Origin: Leifsonia sp. AG29
Lineage (GTDB): Bacteria > Actinomycetota > Actinomycetes > Actinomycetales > Microbacteriaceae
Reading direction: 5' to 3'
Length of the DNA stretch: 64,000 nucleotides
Assembly (NCBI RefSeq): GCF_009765225.1
Contig: NZ_VMSF01000001.1
Location: 3,472,001 to 3,536,000 of the forward strand
The position numbers and the translations under genes were made by a program. Shown here piece by piece: positions 42,109 through 49,988 of this stretch. The notes below the pieces were generated by a model. That model searched no databases, had not been told where the DNA came from, and worked only from the letters and a program-made list of their open reading frames with translations. The first letter of the stretch is position 1. Each line of letters opens with the position of its first letter.

Positions 42109-43791
42109 GTGACGGCGCTCGCCGAGGCGCGCAGACTGCTGGCGCGCATGACCGGCCGCGCCGCCATCACGTGGTGGACGTGGCTGATCACGCTGCCCTT
42201 CGCGCTCACCGTGATGTCGGGCGTGCAGTACGTGCACGGGGGAGCCGCGGAGGTGCTCGCCGTCGCCGCGTTCGAGCACGCCGTGTTCGGCGTCCTGCTG
42301 GCCGCCGGCTGGTGGCTCCTCCGCGTGACGCCGCCGCGTGCCCGCCCCGCCGTCGCCCTCGCCGCGCTGGCGACCGCCGGCGCGCTCCGGCCGTTCGCCT
42401 TCCTCTGGGCGGGGGCGATCCTCGAGATCCCCGTGGAGGCCGGCGATCTGCCGGGCCGGATCGTCATCAACGTGGTCACGGTGACTGCGGCGTGCGCATT
42501 GATCGCCGCCGGTGTCGACCTCGTCCGCGAGCACCGGGCCGTGTTCGGCCGTCTTCGGTCGGCCCGGGCCGCGGCCGAGCGCGACGCCGAGTGCGCCGCG
42601 GAACGTCTCCGTCTGCTCCGCCGGACGGCCGTCGACGACGTGCTCGCGGAGATCGAGCGCGTCGCCGAGCCCGAAGGGCGCCCGCTCGATCCTGACGCGG
42701 CCGCGCGCGTCCTCCGCGGTCTGGCCGAGCGCGTGGTCCGTCCGGCGAGCCACCGCGTCTACGACCAGGAGCAGGCCCTCGAACCGCGTCCGCCTCGCGC
42801 GCTCGAGGTCCGCGCCCGCGACTGGATCGCAGCGGTCGTCGGAGCGACCCGTGCCGCGTCCCCGCTTCCGCTCGCGCTGCTTTTCGCGGCGCTGACCCTT
42901 CCCTACGCCGTCCTCGCGTACGGGGTGGTCGTGAGCGTCCCGGCGCTCGCTGCCGGGATCGCGGTGACCGTCGCGGGGAACGCCCTGGTGGCGAGGATCG
43001 GTCCGGTGGACGGACCGGCGCGATGGCTCTTCACGCTGTCCCTCGGATACGCCGCGGTCGGTCTGGCGCTCGCGACGACCGGCCAACTGGTGCTGACCGC
43101 CCTCGGCCGGGTGCCGGACCTGGTGTGGTTCGAGGCCGCTATGTACCCGCTGGTCGCCCTCAGCGTGGTCTTCGTCGTCTCGCTCTCGCGACGCACCCGC
43201 CGCGACCAGGGCGACCTGGAGGCGGCGGTCCAGGCGAGTGTCGACGCGGCGGCACGGGCGCGCGCCGACTTCGAGCACGAGCGGGCGAGCCTGGCGAGGC
43301 TGCTGCACTCCGGCGTGCAGTCCGAGCTCATCGCGTCCGCGCTCGCGCTCGGCGCCGCCGGCGGAGGCGACGCTTCGGCCGAGCTCCGGGCCGTCGTCGA
43401 GCGGATCCGCGCCGAGCTCCTCCGCCGTCCCGAGTCCGCCGAGCCCGAGGCGCGGATCCGCACGCTGCTCGACAGCTGGAGCTCGGCCATCCCGCTCCGG
43501 GTGCGGATCGGCGACGGGGTTTGGGAGCGGCTTCTCGTGCCGTCCCGGTGCGAGGCCGTCGTCGACACCGTCTCCGAGGGCCTCGCCAACGCTGTCCGTC
43601 ACGGCGACGGCTCACCCGTCGCCCTCGAGCTGAGGGCGGCCGGTCGGGACGGTGTGGAGGTGGTGGTCGCCTCGGGCGGCCGGCTGGGCGGTGCGCGACC
43701 GGGCATCGGGCTCCGCCAGCTCTCCGAGCGCGGGTCCGTCGCGCTTCGCGAAGCGGCCGGGAGGGTCGAGCTCGCCGTCGCGATTCCCTGA
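42109..43791 (+). CDS. Divergent membrane sensor histidine kinase
   Basis: A 560-residue protein from GTG 42109. Two separate membrane blocks (about 22-138 and 248-360, roughly four helices each) flank a cytoplasmic coiled region. The dimerisation box ASLARLLHSGVQSELIAS suggests phospho-His400. The ATPase domain keeps an N box (EGLANAVRHG) but its G regions are reduced (ASGGRLGGARPGIGLRQL). The overall plan resembles the NarL-partner kinase group, with an unusual duplicated membrane part. Probable cognate of the regulator at 41448. Signal unknown. Confidence 0.8.
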   Translation: MTALAEARRLLARMTGRAAITWWTWLITLPFALTVMSGVQYVHGGAAEVLAVAAFEHAVFGVLLAAGWWLLRVTPPRARPAVALAALATAGALRPFAFLWAGAILEIPVEAGDLPGRIVINVVTVTAACALIAAGVDLVREHRAVFGRLRSARAAAERDAECAAERLRLLRRTAVDDVLAEIERVAEPEGRPLDPDAAARVLRGLAERVVRPASHRVYDQEQALEPRPPRALEVRARDWIAAVVGATRAASPLPLALLFAALTLPYAVLAYGVVVSVPALAAGIAVTVAGNALVARIGPVDGPARWLFTLSLGYAAVGLALATTGQLVLTALGRVPDLVWFEAAMYPLVALSVVFVVSLSRRTRRDQGDLEAAVQASVDAAARARADFEHERASLARLLHSGVQSELIASALALGAAGGGDASAELRAVVERIRAELLRRPESAEPEARIRTLLDSWSSAIPLRVRIGDGVWERLLVPSRCEAVVDTVSEGLANAVRHGDGSPVALELRAAGRDGVEVVVASGGRLGGARPGIGLRQLSERGSVALREAAGRVELAVAIP

Positions 43792-44077
43792 GAATCCCCT
43801 CCGAACCCAGGCGCCCCCTCCGTCGTAATCACCGAACCCGGCATGTTCGTTCCGCGAACCTCGGGGATACCGTGTGTCCGTCGGAATCCCGCGCCCGATC
43901 CCGTGCGGCGGCGGGGTGCTTCTGCGTGACCCGAACGCGCGGCCTGCACCCCGCCCGCAGGGTTCCAGCCCTCGGCAGTGATGGAACCGGGAGGCGAAAT
44001 GCGATAGAACAGGGTGAGAACGAGTTAGCGCCAGTCTCCCGGCGCACCGCCCCCGACCCGTCCTCAGGAAGACCAGC

Positions 44078-45178
44078 TTGCCCTTCTCCGACGCTCCCAC
44101 GCGGCCCCGCCGCAGTCTCCGGGGACCCGTCGTGGTCGATGTCGAGCAGCAGTCCGTCCTGAGCGACGACCCGGCCACGGCGTTCACCACGGCAGCCGAA
44201 CTGGTCGCGACCGAGGCTTTCCCGAGCCGCCGCCAGGCGCTCCAGGCCGAGCGCTCCCGACCGCGCAAGCGCCAGCGAATCGTCGTCAAGCCGACCCGCG
44301 CGCCGCGCGCCGAGCGCCGCCGCCAGGCGCGGGCTGAAAGCGCCGTCACGGTGGAGGCCGCCTCCCGGGCAGCCGGCCGCGAGCCCCGGGCCGCTTCGGC
44401 GTCGCAGGGCGTCGTCCGCCGCGCGCACTCGGGCAGGGGCCGCCGCTGGGGCTTTCAAGGCGTCGTCATGGTGGCCCTCGCCGCGTTCTTCGGCACCGCC
44501 TCCCTCCCCGCCTATGCGACGACCGGCGAGGGTTCGACCGTCGGAGCCGCCCGCACCGCCCTCGCCGTCCAGACGCTGACCGGCGGCGACGCGACCGCGC
44601 AGGTCGTCTCGCGCGACGGCATGGACATCCAGGAGAGCCCGCAGGCGCTCGACTCGACCACGAACTCGACCGTCTCACCCACCGTCCAGGCTCTCGCCGT
44701 CCAGATCATGGGCGCGGTCGCGTCCGGCCGCCTCGTCGGGTCGGTGCCGGACCACCTCCCCGAGATCGCCGACCTCGCCGAGGGCAAGGCCGTGCCGAAC
44801 TGCGGCGTCGACTACCGCGTGCTCCAGGCGATCTCCGTCGCCCTCGACAACTTCGGTCAGGTGGGCGTCAGCGACATCAACCGCCGCTGCACCGGCCAGA
44901 TCGAGGGCGCGGGAACGAGCTCGGCCCACTACGCCGACGGCGGCGGCCACGCGGTCGACTTCTTCCTGCTCGACGGCCACCCGCTGACCGGCGGCGACGC
45001 GCAGTCCATGCAGCTCATCCGCATCCTCGACCCGCTGGTGCCGTCGGGCACGGGCCTCGGTCAGTCGGAGTGCCGCTCCTCCATCGGGGTGAAGAACTTC
45101 GCGCCCTTCGACGACACGTGCAACCACCTGCACATCGACTTCCTCAAGTCGGCCGGCCCCACGCTCCGCTACGGCTGA
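44078..45178 (+). CDS. Secreted protein with M15-like C-terminal domain
   Basis: A 366-residue protein from TTG 44078, supported by AGGAAG 6 nt upstream. A long Arg-rich N-terminal cytoplasmic region (1-125) precedes a signal/TM segment (GFQGVVMVALAAFFGTASLPAYA). The C-terminal region has SAHYADGGGHAVDFF and, about 60 residues later, CNHLHIDF. The His...Asp...HxH pattern resembles Zn-binding sites of D,D-carboxypeptidase/hedgehog-type M15 peptidases. Two Cys pairs may form disulfides. Cell-wall hydrolase activity is inference only. Upstream gap 43792-44077 holds GTTCG/CGAAC arms near 43844 but no gene. Confidence 0.7.
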   Translation: MPFSDAPTRPRRSLRGPVVVDVEQQSVLSDDPATAFTTAAELVATEAFPSRRQALQAERSRPRKRQRIVVKPTRAPRAERRRQARAESAVTVEAASRAAGREPRAASASQGVVRRAHSGRGRRWGFQGVVMVALAAFFGTASLPAYATTGEGSTVGAARTALAVQTLTGGDATAQVVSRDGMDIQESPQALDSTTNSTVSPTVQALAVQIMGAVASGRLVGSVPDHLPEIADLAEGKAVPNCGVDYRVLQAISVALDNFGQVGVSDINRRCTGQIEGAGTSSAHYADGGGHAVDFFLLDGHPLTGGDAQSMQLIRILDPLVPSGTGLGQSECRSSIGVKNFAPFDDTCNHLHIDFLKSAGPTLRYG

Positions 45179-46260
45179 GCCTCTCCGCTGCGGCTGAGGG
45201 CCGGGTCGCGGTACTTCCTGCGCACGGCGCGCGCCGCGAGGATGGCCCCCGCCTCCGCATCCCGGGCCTTCACGATCGCCTGGTCCGACTTGAGCGGCAG
45301 GTGGATCTCCGAGGTCGCATCGAGCCCCGAGGCCAGTTCGCGCGCACGCTCCAGTTCGGCGTCGAGCACCGCGCCGAACAGCAGCGACACGTTGGCGATG
45401 TAGATCCACAGCAGGAAGACGATGATGCCCGCGAGGGTGCCGTAGGTCTTGTCGTAGCTGCCGAAGTTCGCGACGTAGAACGCGAACAGGGCTGACGCGA
45501 TCCCGAGGACGACGATCGCCAGCACCGAGCCGAAGGTGAGCCAGCGGAACCGCGGGTACGACACGTTCGGCGTCGCGGCGTAGAGCAGCGCGACGAGGAT
45601 GACGAGCGCGACGACGACGATCGGCCAGCGCAGGATGTTCCAGGCGGCGACCGCGGCGTCCCCGAGACCGATCAGGCTCCCGAGGGCGTGGGCGAACGGT
45701 CCGGACACCACGAGGAGGATCGCGACCACCGAGAGCAGCACGAGCGAGGCCACCGTCACGCCGAGCTGGACCGGGCGGAGCCGCATGAAGGGCCGCCCCT
45801 CCTGGACGCCGTAGATGCGGTTCAGCGCCCGGCCGAACCCGCCGACGTACCCGGACGCCGACCAGATGGCGCCGACCAGTCCGATGACGAGCGCCCACCC
45901 GGTGGCGGGCGAGGAGGCGAGGCTCTCGATCGGCCCGCGGACGACCTTCGTCATTCCCGGGGCGACCTGGTCCACCAGGCTGAAGAGCGCGTTGATGCCG
46001 GCGGAGCTCTGGCCGACGAGGCCGAGGAGGCTCACGAGAGCGATCATCGCCGGGAACAGCGACAGCACCGCGAAGTAGGTGAGGCCGGCCGCCAGGTCGG
46101 TTGCCGCGACCTTCGAGAAGCCCCGGAGCGTCTGCTTGAACACGAAGCCCCACGGCAGCCGGAACCACGGGACGCTCCGCATCTCCTCGATCCGGCCCAC
46201 GGCGCGAGCGCGCGGCGAGCCCACGCCGTCCGGAGCGACGCCGATGCCCTCCGTGGTCAC
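45169..46260 (-). CDS. YihY/UPF0761 (RNase BN-like) membrane protein
   Basis: A 363-residue protein with six helices; FSKVAATDLAAGLTYFAVLSLFPAMIALVSLLGLV is the diagnostic opening of the YihY family, and SYDKTYGTLAGIIVFLLWIYIANVSLLFGAVLDAEL its conserved end. The old RNase BN name is not supported for this family. GTG 46260 overlaps the DUF3618 gene stop by 4 nt. Third gene of a holin-like/DUF3618/YihY envelope operon. Its 3' end overlaps the M15-like gene by 10 nt. Confidence 0.9.
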   Translation of the reverse strand: MTTEGIGVAPDGVGSPRARAVGRIEEMRSVPWFRLPWGFVFKQTLRGFSKVAATDLAAGLTYFAVLSLFPAMIALVSLLGLVGQSSAGINALFSLVDQVAPGMTKVVRGPIESLASSPATGWALVIGLVGAIWSASGYVGGFGRALNRIYGVQEGRPFMRLRPVQLGVTVASLVLLSVVAILLVVSGPFAHALGSLIGLGDAAVAAWNILRWPIVVVALVILVALLYAATPNVSYPRFRWLTFGSVLAIVVLGIASALFAFYVANFGSYDKTYGTLAGIIVFLLWIYIANVSLLFGAVLDAELERARELASGLDATSEIHLPLKSDQAIVKARDAEAGAILAARAVRRKYRDPALSRSGEAQP

Positions 46261-46523
46261 GCGCGCCGCTTCCTGGTCACGAGAGCCACGATCCCGGCTG
46301 CGGCGCCGGCGACCGCGAGGGCCGCCCCCGCGAAGAAGACCGGATGCGTCCGGACCTGGAGGCGGATGTTGAACCACGCGAACAGGTCGTCGAGGGTGGT
46401 GGCGAGCTCCTCGCGCGTCACCTCGAGATCGAGCTTGATGGTGTTCATCCCTGCGTCCTTCGGCAACGGGGGCCGTCCCGCCCCGGGCTTCGGCTCGCTG
46501 GTGACGGTGGCGTAGGCGCTCAC
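46257..46523 (-). CDS. DUF3618 family small membrane protein
   Basis: About 88 residues from GTG 46523. The helix EVTREELATTLDDLFAWFNIRLQVR is the DUF3618 signature, followed by one TM helix (VFFAGAALAVAGAAAGIVALVT) and a basic end. Both ends overlap neighbours by 4 nt (GTGA), so it is translated as part of the operon. Function unknown. Confidence 0.85.
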   Translation of the reverse strand: MSAYATVTSEPKPGAGRPPLPKDAGMNTIKLDLEVTREELATTLDDLFAWFNIRLQVRTHPVFFAGAALAVAGAAAGIVALVTRKRRA

Positions 46524-46951
46524 TGCTGCTGTCCCTTCAGTGCGCGGGCGTCCGCGGCGAGCTCCGACCCGAGGTCCTCGGGCACCGGAGGGAGCCCCTT
46601 CTTCAGGGAGGAGCGACCGATGAGCGCCGCGACGACGGCGATGACGATGAGGATGCCCGCGACGATCAGCGCGGCCAGCCACGCGGGGACGATGAGGGCG
46701 AACCCGAGCACCGCGGCCGTGACCAGCACGCCGAAGGCGAAGAAGAGGAACAGCAGGGCTCCGATGAGGAGGCCCGCGCCCATCCCGGCGGCCTTCGCCT
46801 TCGCGGTCATCTCGGCCTTGAACAGCGCCAGCTCCGAGGCGACGAGTCTCCTGAGCTGCGCGACGAGGTCGCGAGTGAGCTCGGGCAGCGGCCGCAGCCC
46901 CCTGGTGGTCTTCCGGCGCTCGCGGGGAAGCGCGGGCTTGTCGACGCTCAC
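46520..46951 (-). CDS. Phage-holin-superfamily (PF07332-like) membrane protein
   Basis: A 143-residue chromosomal protein. An amphipathic helix (LTRDLVAQLRRLVASELALFKAEMTAKAKAAG) precedes two TM helices, as in the actinobacterial Phage_holin_3_6 family, which is housekeeping here rather than viral. GTG 46951 has AAGGAG 6 nt upstream. First gene of the operon; divergent from the USP gene at 47012. Confidence 0.85.
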   Translation of the reverse strand: MSVDKPALPRERRKTTRGLRPLPELTRDLVAQLRRLVASELALFKAEMTAKAKAAGMGAGLLIGALLFLFFAFGVLVTAAVLGFALIVPAWLAALIVAGILIVIAVVAALIGRSSLKKGLPPVPEDLGSELAADARALKGQQQ

Positions 46952-47011
46952 GTGGTTCTCCTTCGGGTCGTAGGGCGACCGTACCCCGCGGCCATGGTGC
47001 ACACTAGGGGC

Positions 47012-47539
47012 ATGACCGGCAACGAGAGCGCAGGCCGTGGGGGCATCCTGGTCGCGGTCGTGCCGGGGCAGCCCGTCGTCGTGCTGGAGCAGGCGGCCCG
47101 CCTGGCCGACGATCTGGACGTGCCCCTGGTGTGCGCGACCGTCGACCCCAACCGCTACCTGGTGTCGAGCTACGTGGACGGGACGGTGGTCGCGCTGCCC
47201 TACGACCCCGACCTCCCGGAGGTCGAGGACGAGACGTTCGACCCGGGGCTCGCCGAGCAGATCCGCGGCGTGCTCGACGGGCGAGGCGTCCCGTACTCGC
47301 TGCAGCAGCTCGCCGGCGACCCCGCCTGGTCGCTGGCCCGGCTCGCCGACGACATCGACGCGCGGTACATCGTGGTCGGCACGAGGGAGGCGGGACTCCG
47401 CGGAAGCCTGCGAGAGTTCTTCAACGGCTCGGTCGCCGTCCACCTGGCGCACCGCCAGCACCGGCCTGTGATCGTGGTGCCGCTCGCCCCGGTCGCCGGT
47501 GGGCAGCGCCTCCCGTGGGAAGAGCCGCCGCTCTCGTGA
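47012..47539 (+). CDS. Universal stress protein, single divergent Usp domain
   Basis: A 175-residue USP-like protein. ILVAVVPGQPVVVLEQAARLADDL opens the fold with the usual Asp-Gly-Ser replaced by Pro-Gly-Gln, and the C-terminal loop VGTREAG...FFNGSVAVHLAHRQHRPVIVVP keeps Gly-Ser. ATP binding may therefore be weak. ATG 46994 is an alternative start. Its stop overlaps the first crcB by 4 nt; no DosR-like box was found upstream. Confidence 0.85.
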   Translation: MTGNESAGRGGILVAVVPGQPVVVLEQAARLADDLDVPLVCATVDPNRYLVSSYVDGTVVALPYDPDLPEVEDETFDPGLAEQIRGVLDGRGVPYSLQQLAGDPAWSLARLADDIDARYIVVGTREAGLRGSLREFFNGSVAVHLAHRQHRPVIVVPLAPVAGGQRLPWEEPPLS

Positions 47540-47973
47540 CCGCCAGGCCCCCCGTGCCGGTGCACCTCCACTGGCGCTCGATCCTGCTCGTCTTCGCCGG
47601 GGGAGCGCTCGGCACCGCGATCCGCTACCTCCTTACTCTCGCCGTGCCTCCGGCGCAGGGCGTGCCGTTCACGACCTTCGTCATCAACGTCGTCGGCGCA
47701 TTCGTGCTCGGGTGGCTCCTCCAGGCCCTGGCCCTGCGCGGCCGCGACGAGGGGCGCCGGCGCGACGTCCGGCTGTTCGCCGGGACCGGCATCCTCGGCG
47801 GCTTCACCACGTACTCCGCGCTCGCGGTCGACACCGATGGGCTGATCGCGGGGCACGACATCGCGATCGGGATCGGCTACTCGGTGCTCACGGTCGCCGT
47901 CGGAGCCGCGGCCACGGCCGCGGGCATCGCGTCGGCGACCGCCATCGCCCGGCGCGCGGCGGGCCGGTCGTGA
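47536..47973 (+). CDS. crcB: Fluoride channel subunit CrcB (1)
   Basis: A 145-residue protein with four helices. GGALGTAIRYLLTL, TTFVINVVGAFVLGWL (pore Asn) and GILGGFTTYSALAVD are the Fluc/CrcB signatures. Gram-positive Fluc channels often come as adjacent paired genes; the second copy follows with a 4-nt overlap. Exports fluoride through the membrane. No fluoride riboswitch is recognisable upstream. Confidence 0.93.
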   Translation: MTARPPVPVHLHWRSILLVFAGGALGTAIRYLLTLAVPPAQGVPFTTFVINVVGAFVLGWLLQALALRGRDEGRRRDVRLFAGTGILGGFTTYSALAVDTDGLIAGHDIAIGIGYSVLTVAVGAAATAAGIASATAIARRAAGRS

Positions 47974-48344
47974 ACCCGCTCCTCGTCCTGGGCGTCGCAG
48001 CGGCGGGCGGGATCGGCGCTGTGACGCGCCTCGTGCTCGACGGGGTGATGAGAGCGCGCATCCGGCTGAACTTCCCGCTCGGCACCACCGTCATCAACGT
48101 GACGGGCTCGTTCCTCCTCGGGCTCGTGACCGGGCTCGCCCTCGCGCACGGGCTCCCGCCCGAATGGCGGGCCGTGCTCGGCACCGGGTTCCTCGGCGGC
48201 TACACCACGTTCAGCACCGCCAGCTACGAGAGCGTGCGACTGGCTCAGCAGCGGCGATACCGCGCTGCCCTCGTCAACAGCGCGGGGATGCTGATCCTCG
48301 CGCTCGCCGCGGCCGGGTTCGGTCTGTGGCTCGGTGGGCTCTGA
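47970..48344 (+). CDS. crcB: Fluoride channel subunit CrcB (2)
   Basis: A 124-residue protein with four helices: GGIGAVTRLVLDG, GTTVINVTGSFLLGLVTG (pore Asn) and GFLGGYTTFSTASYES. GTG 47970 overlaps the first crcB stop. Probably forms a dual-topology or heterodimeric fluoride channel with its neighbour. Confidence 0.93.
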   Translation: MNPLLVLGVAAAGGIGAVTRLVLDGVMRARIRLNFPLGTTVINVTGSFLLGLVTGLALAHGLPPEWRAVLGTGFLGGYTTFSTASYESVRLAQQRRYRAALVNSAGMLILALAAAGFGLWLGGL

Positions 48345-48356
48345 GCGAGGCGCCGC

Positions 48357-48719
48357 TCAGAGTTCGCCGGAGTCCTGCTCCATCCACCACTCGGTGAACT
48401 CCTCCGCGCGGCCGTCGCCCGCGAGCCGGATCACCCAGAGATTGCTGTACGTCGGTCCGTCCCGGTAGTCGGTCACGCCCTCGACGAAGTACACGAAGCC
48501 GTCCTGGCCGAGCAGGCGCCACTCGAACGTGGCCGCGCCGGGTTCGTCCTGCGCATCGAGCCAGCCTTCGACGATCTCGATGTGGCCGTCCCAGGGTTCG
48601 GCGAACGGCTCGGTGCGGTAGCTCGCGCTCTCCGTGAAGAGCGCCCGGATGTCGTCGGGCTCGTTGCTCTCCCACGCTCGCCGGTAGAGGTCGATCCAGG
48701 TGGTGATCGCGTCGGCCAT
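48357..48719 (-). CDS. SnoaL-like/NTF2-fold protein
   Basis: A 120-residue protein. ITTWIDLYRRAWESNEPDDIRALFTESASYRTEPF, then HIEIVEGWLDAQ and the antiparallel strands ending EFTEWWMEQD match the small cone-shaped NTF2-like fold (SnoaL/DUF4440 group). These bind small hydrophobic ligands or act as isomerases; no specific function assigned. Confidence 0.85.
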   Translation of the reverse strand: MADAITTWIDLYRRAWESNEPDDIRALFTESASYRTEPFAEPWDGHIEIVEGWLDAQDEPGAATFEWRLLGQDGFVYFVEGVTDYRDGPTYSNLWVIRLAGDGRAEEFTEWWMEQDSGEL

Positions 48720-48852
48720 GCGACCGTTATACGCCTGCGCGACGGCCGGGCGCTACGCGTCCGGTGCGGAGCATGTTCTCGGAAACCCTTCCGGTCCACC
48801 TAGACAGGGGGGTACACTCCCACTCGTCTCGGACGGTCAGGGGGTGATCGTG

Positions 48853-49899
48853 ATGGAGGGAACCGGCGAACGTCGCCTGCCGGTCGGCCCTGTGCGCCTC
48901 CTGATCGGGTCGCTCGTCCTCGGCGCGGGTGTCACCGTGCTCGGATTCGTGTTCGGCGCCGGTTCGGCGACGGCGGCCGAGGCGGCAGGTGCGCCCCCGG
49001 GAGGCAGTGCACCCGTTCCCTCCGGTGTCGTGGGCGGACTGGTGCAGAGTGCGGTGTCGTCGGTGGTTCCCGACTTGGAGGCTGTGGCCGCGCCGGTCGC
49101 CCAAGCGGCGGCTCCTGTCGCAGCGCCCGCAGCACCTGCCGAGCCTGCGGCGCAGCCGGCACCCCCGCTTTCGACCTCCTCGGCGGCTTCAGCGGCGGCT
49201 CCTACGCCGGCTCCTGCGCTCGCCTCGGACGATGAGACCGTTCCGACGTCCGCGGTAAGCCAAGCCGTGGCGCAGGTCTCCGGAGGCGCCGACCGAGTCG
49301 TCGGCGACCTGCCGGTGGTGTCGAATCTGGTCGGTGCCGCGCCGGTCGGGGGAGTCACGGAGCCGGTCGCCGGGGCCGTCGATGGTCTCGCAGCGACTCT
49401 CAGCAGTGCCCTCGAGCAGACGGGCGGTGCCCTGACCGGGCCGACGCCCCCGCTTCTCGGACTGCCCCCGCTCCTCGGACTGCCTGGACCGGGTGCGTCC
49501 ACTGGAGGTGCCGGCGTGGAGGTGGCCACGGTCGCCGGCGTCGGCATGACCCTCGCCCCGGCCGTCGCCGATGTCGCGCCTTCGGCTGCCGCTCGCAGTG
49601 TCGGCCAGCGGTCCGCTCTGGAGGCGGTCGGAGCATCGGCCGCGTCGAGCGGTTCGGGCGAGGTGAGCCTCGGCCTGCCCGCGCCTCCATCGCCCGGCGG
49701 GGACGCGCCTCCTGGTGCCCCTGAGGGCATTCCTGCCGGCACCGGTTCCGGGCTGTCCGCCGGAGCGGCGCCAAGCTCCCTCGCGGTCGCCGAGCACTTC
49801 GCTCTTCCCGCGGCAGCGGGTCCCTTCCGTCCGGCTTCCGGCCGGGACGAGCACGCCCCGGCGGCCCCCGTCGCCGACCACGACATCAGCCCCGATTGA
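48853..49899 (+). CDS. Secreted Ala/Pro/Val-rich low-complexity protein
   Basis: About 348 residues from ATG 48853 (in-frame GTG 48850 also has the AGGGGG site). A signal peptide (RLLIGSLVLGAGVTVLGFVFGAGSATA) precedes an Ala/Pro/Val-rich region with no Cys and recurring small hydrophobic segments such as GGVTEPVAGAVDGLA and PLLGLPPLLGLPG. No sortase motif is seen at the C terminus. It lies 89 bp before the chaplin-like gene and is probably co-expressed with it. Function unknown; surface or matrix role inferred. Confidence 0.7.
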   Translation: MEGTGERRLPVGPVRLLIGSLVLGAGVTVLGFVFGAGSATAAEAAGAPPGGSAPVPSGVVGGLVQSAVSSVVPDLEAVAAPVAQAAAPVAAPAAPAEPAAQPAPPLSTSSAASAAAPTPAPALASDDETVPTSAVSQAVAQVSGGADRVVGDLPVVSNLVGAAPVGGVTEPVAGAVDGLAATLSSALEQTGGALTGPTPPLLGLPPLLGLPGPGASTGGAGVEVATVAGVGMTLAPAVADVAPSAAARSVGQRSALEAVGASAASSGSGEVSLGLPAPPSPGGDAPPGAPEGIPAGTGSGLSAGAAPSSLAVAEHFALPAAAGPFRPASGRDEHAPAAPVADHDISPD

Positions 49900-49988
49900 G
49901 TCGGTCCGCGCTGCGCTGACGCAGCACGCGACCCCCGCCCCGCGTCGACCGACGCCCGGCGGAACCACTCGATTCGGAAAGGCTGATC

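Noticed and set aside
43840-43858. GTTCG/CGAAC repeat as an SOS (LexA) box
   Set aside because: Half-sites are in the opposite order to the actinobacterial GAAC-N4-GTTC consensus and spacing differs.
45169-46260. RNase BN function for the YihY-family gene
   Set aside because: Historic annotation; the sequence is a six-helix membrane protein without nuclease motifs.
46520-46951. Phage holin annotation suggesting prophage
   Set aside because: The family is a common chromosomal membrane protein in Actinobacteria and no other phage genes are present.
46952-47011. Fluoride riboswitch upstream of the USP-crcB operon
   Set aside because: Only about 60 bp between divergent starts and no recognisable riboswitch core.
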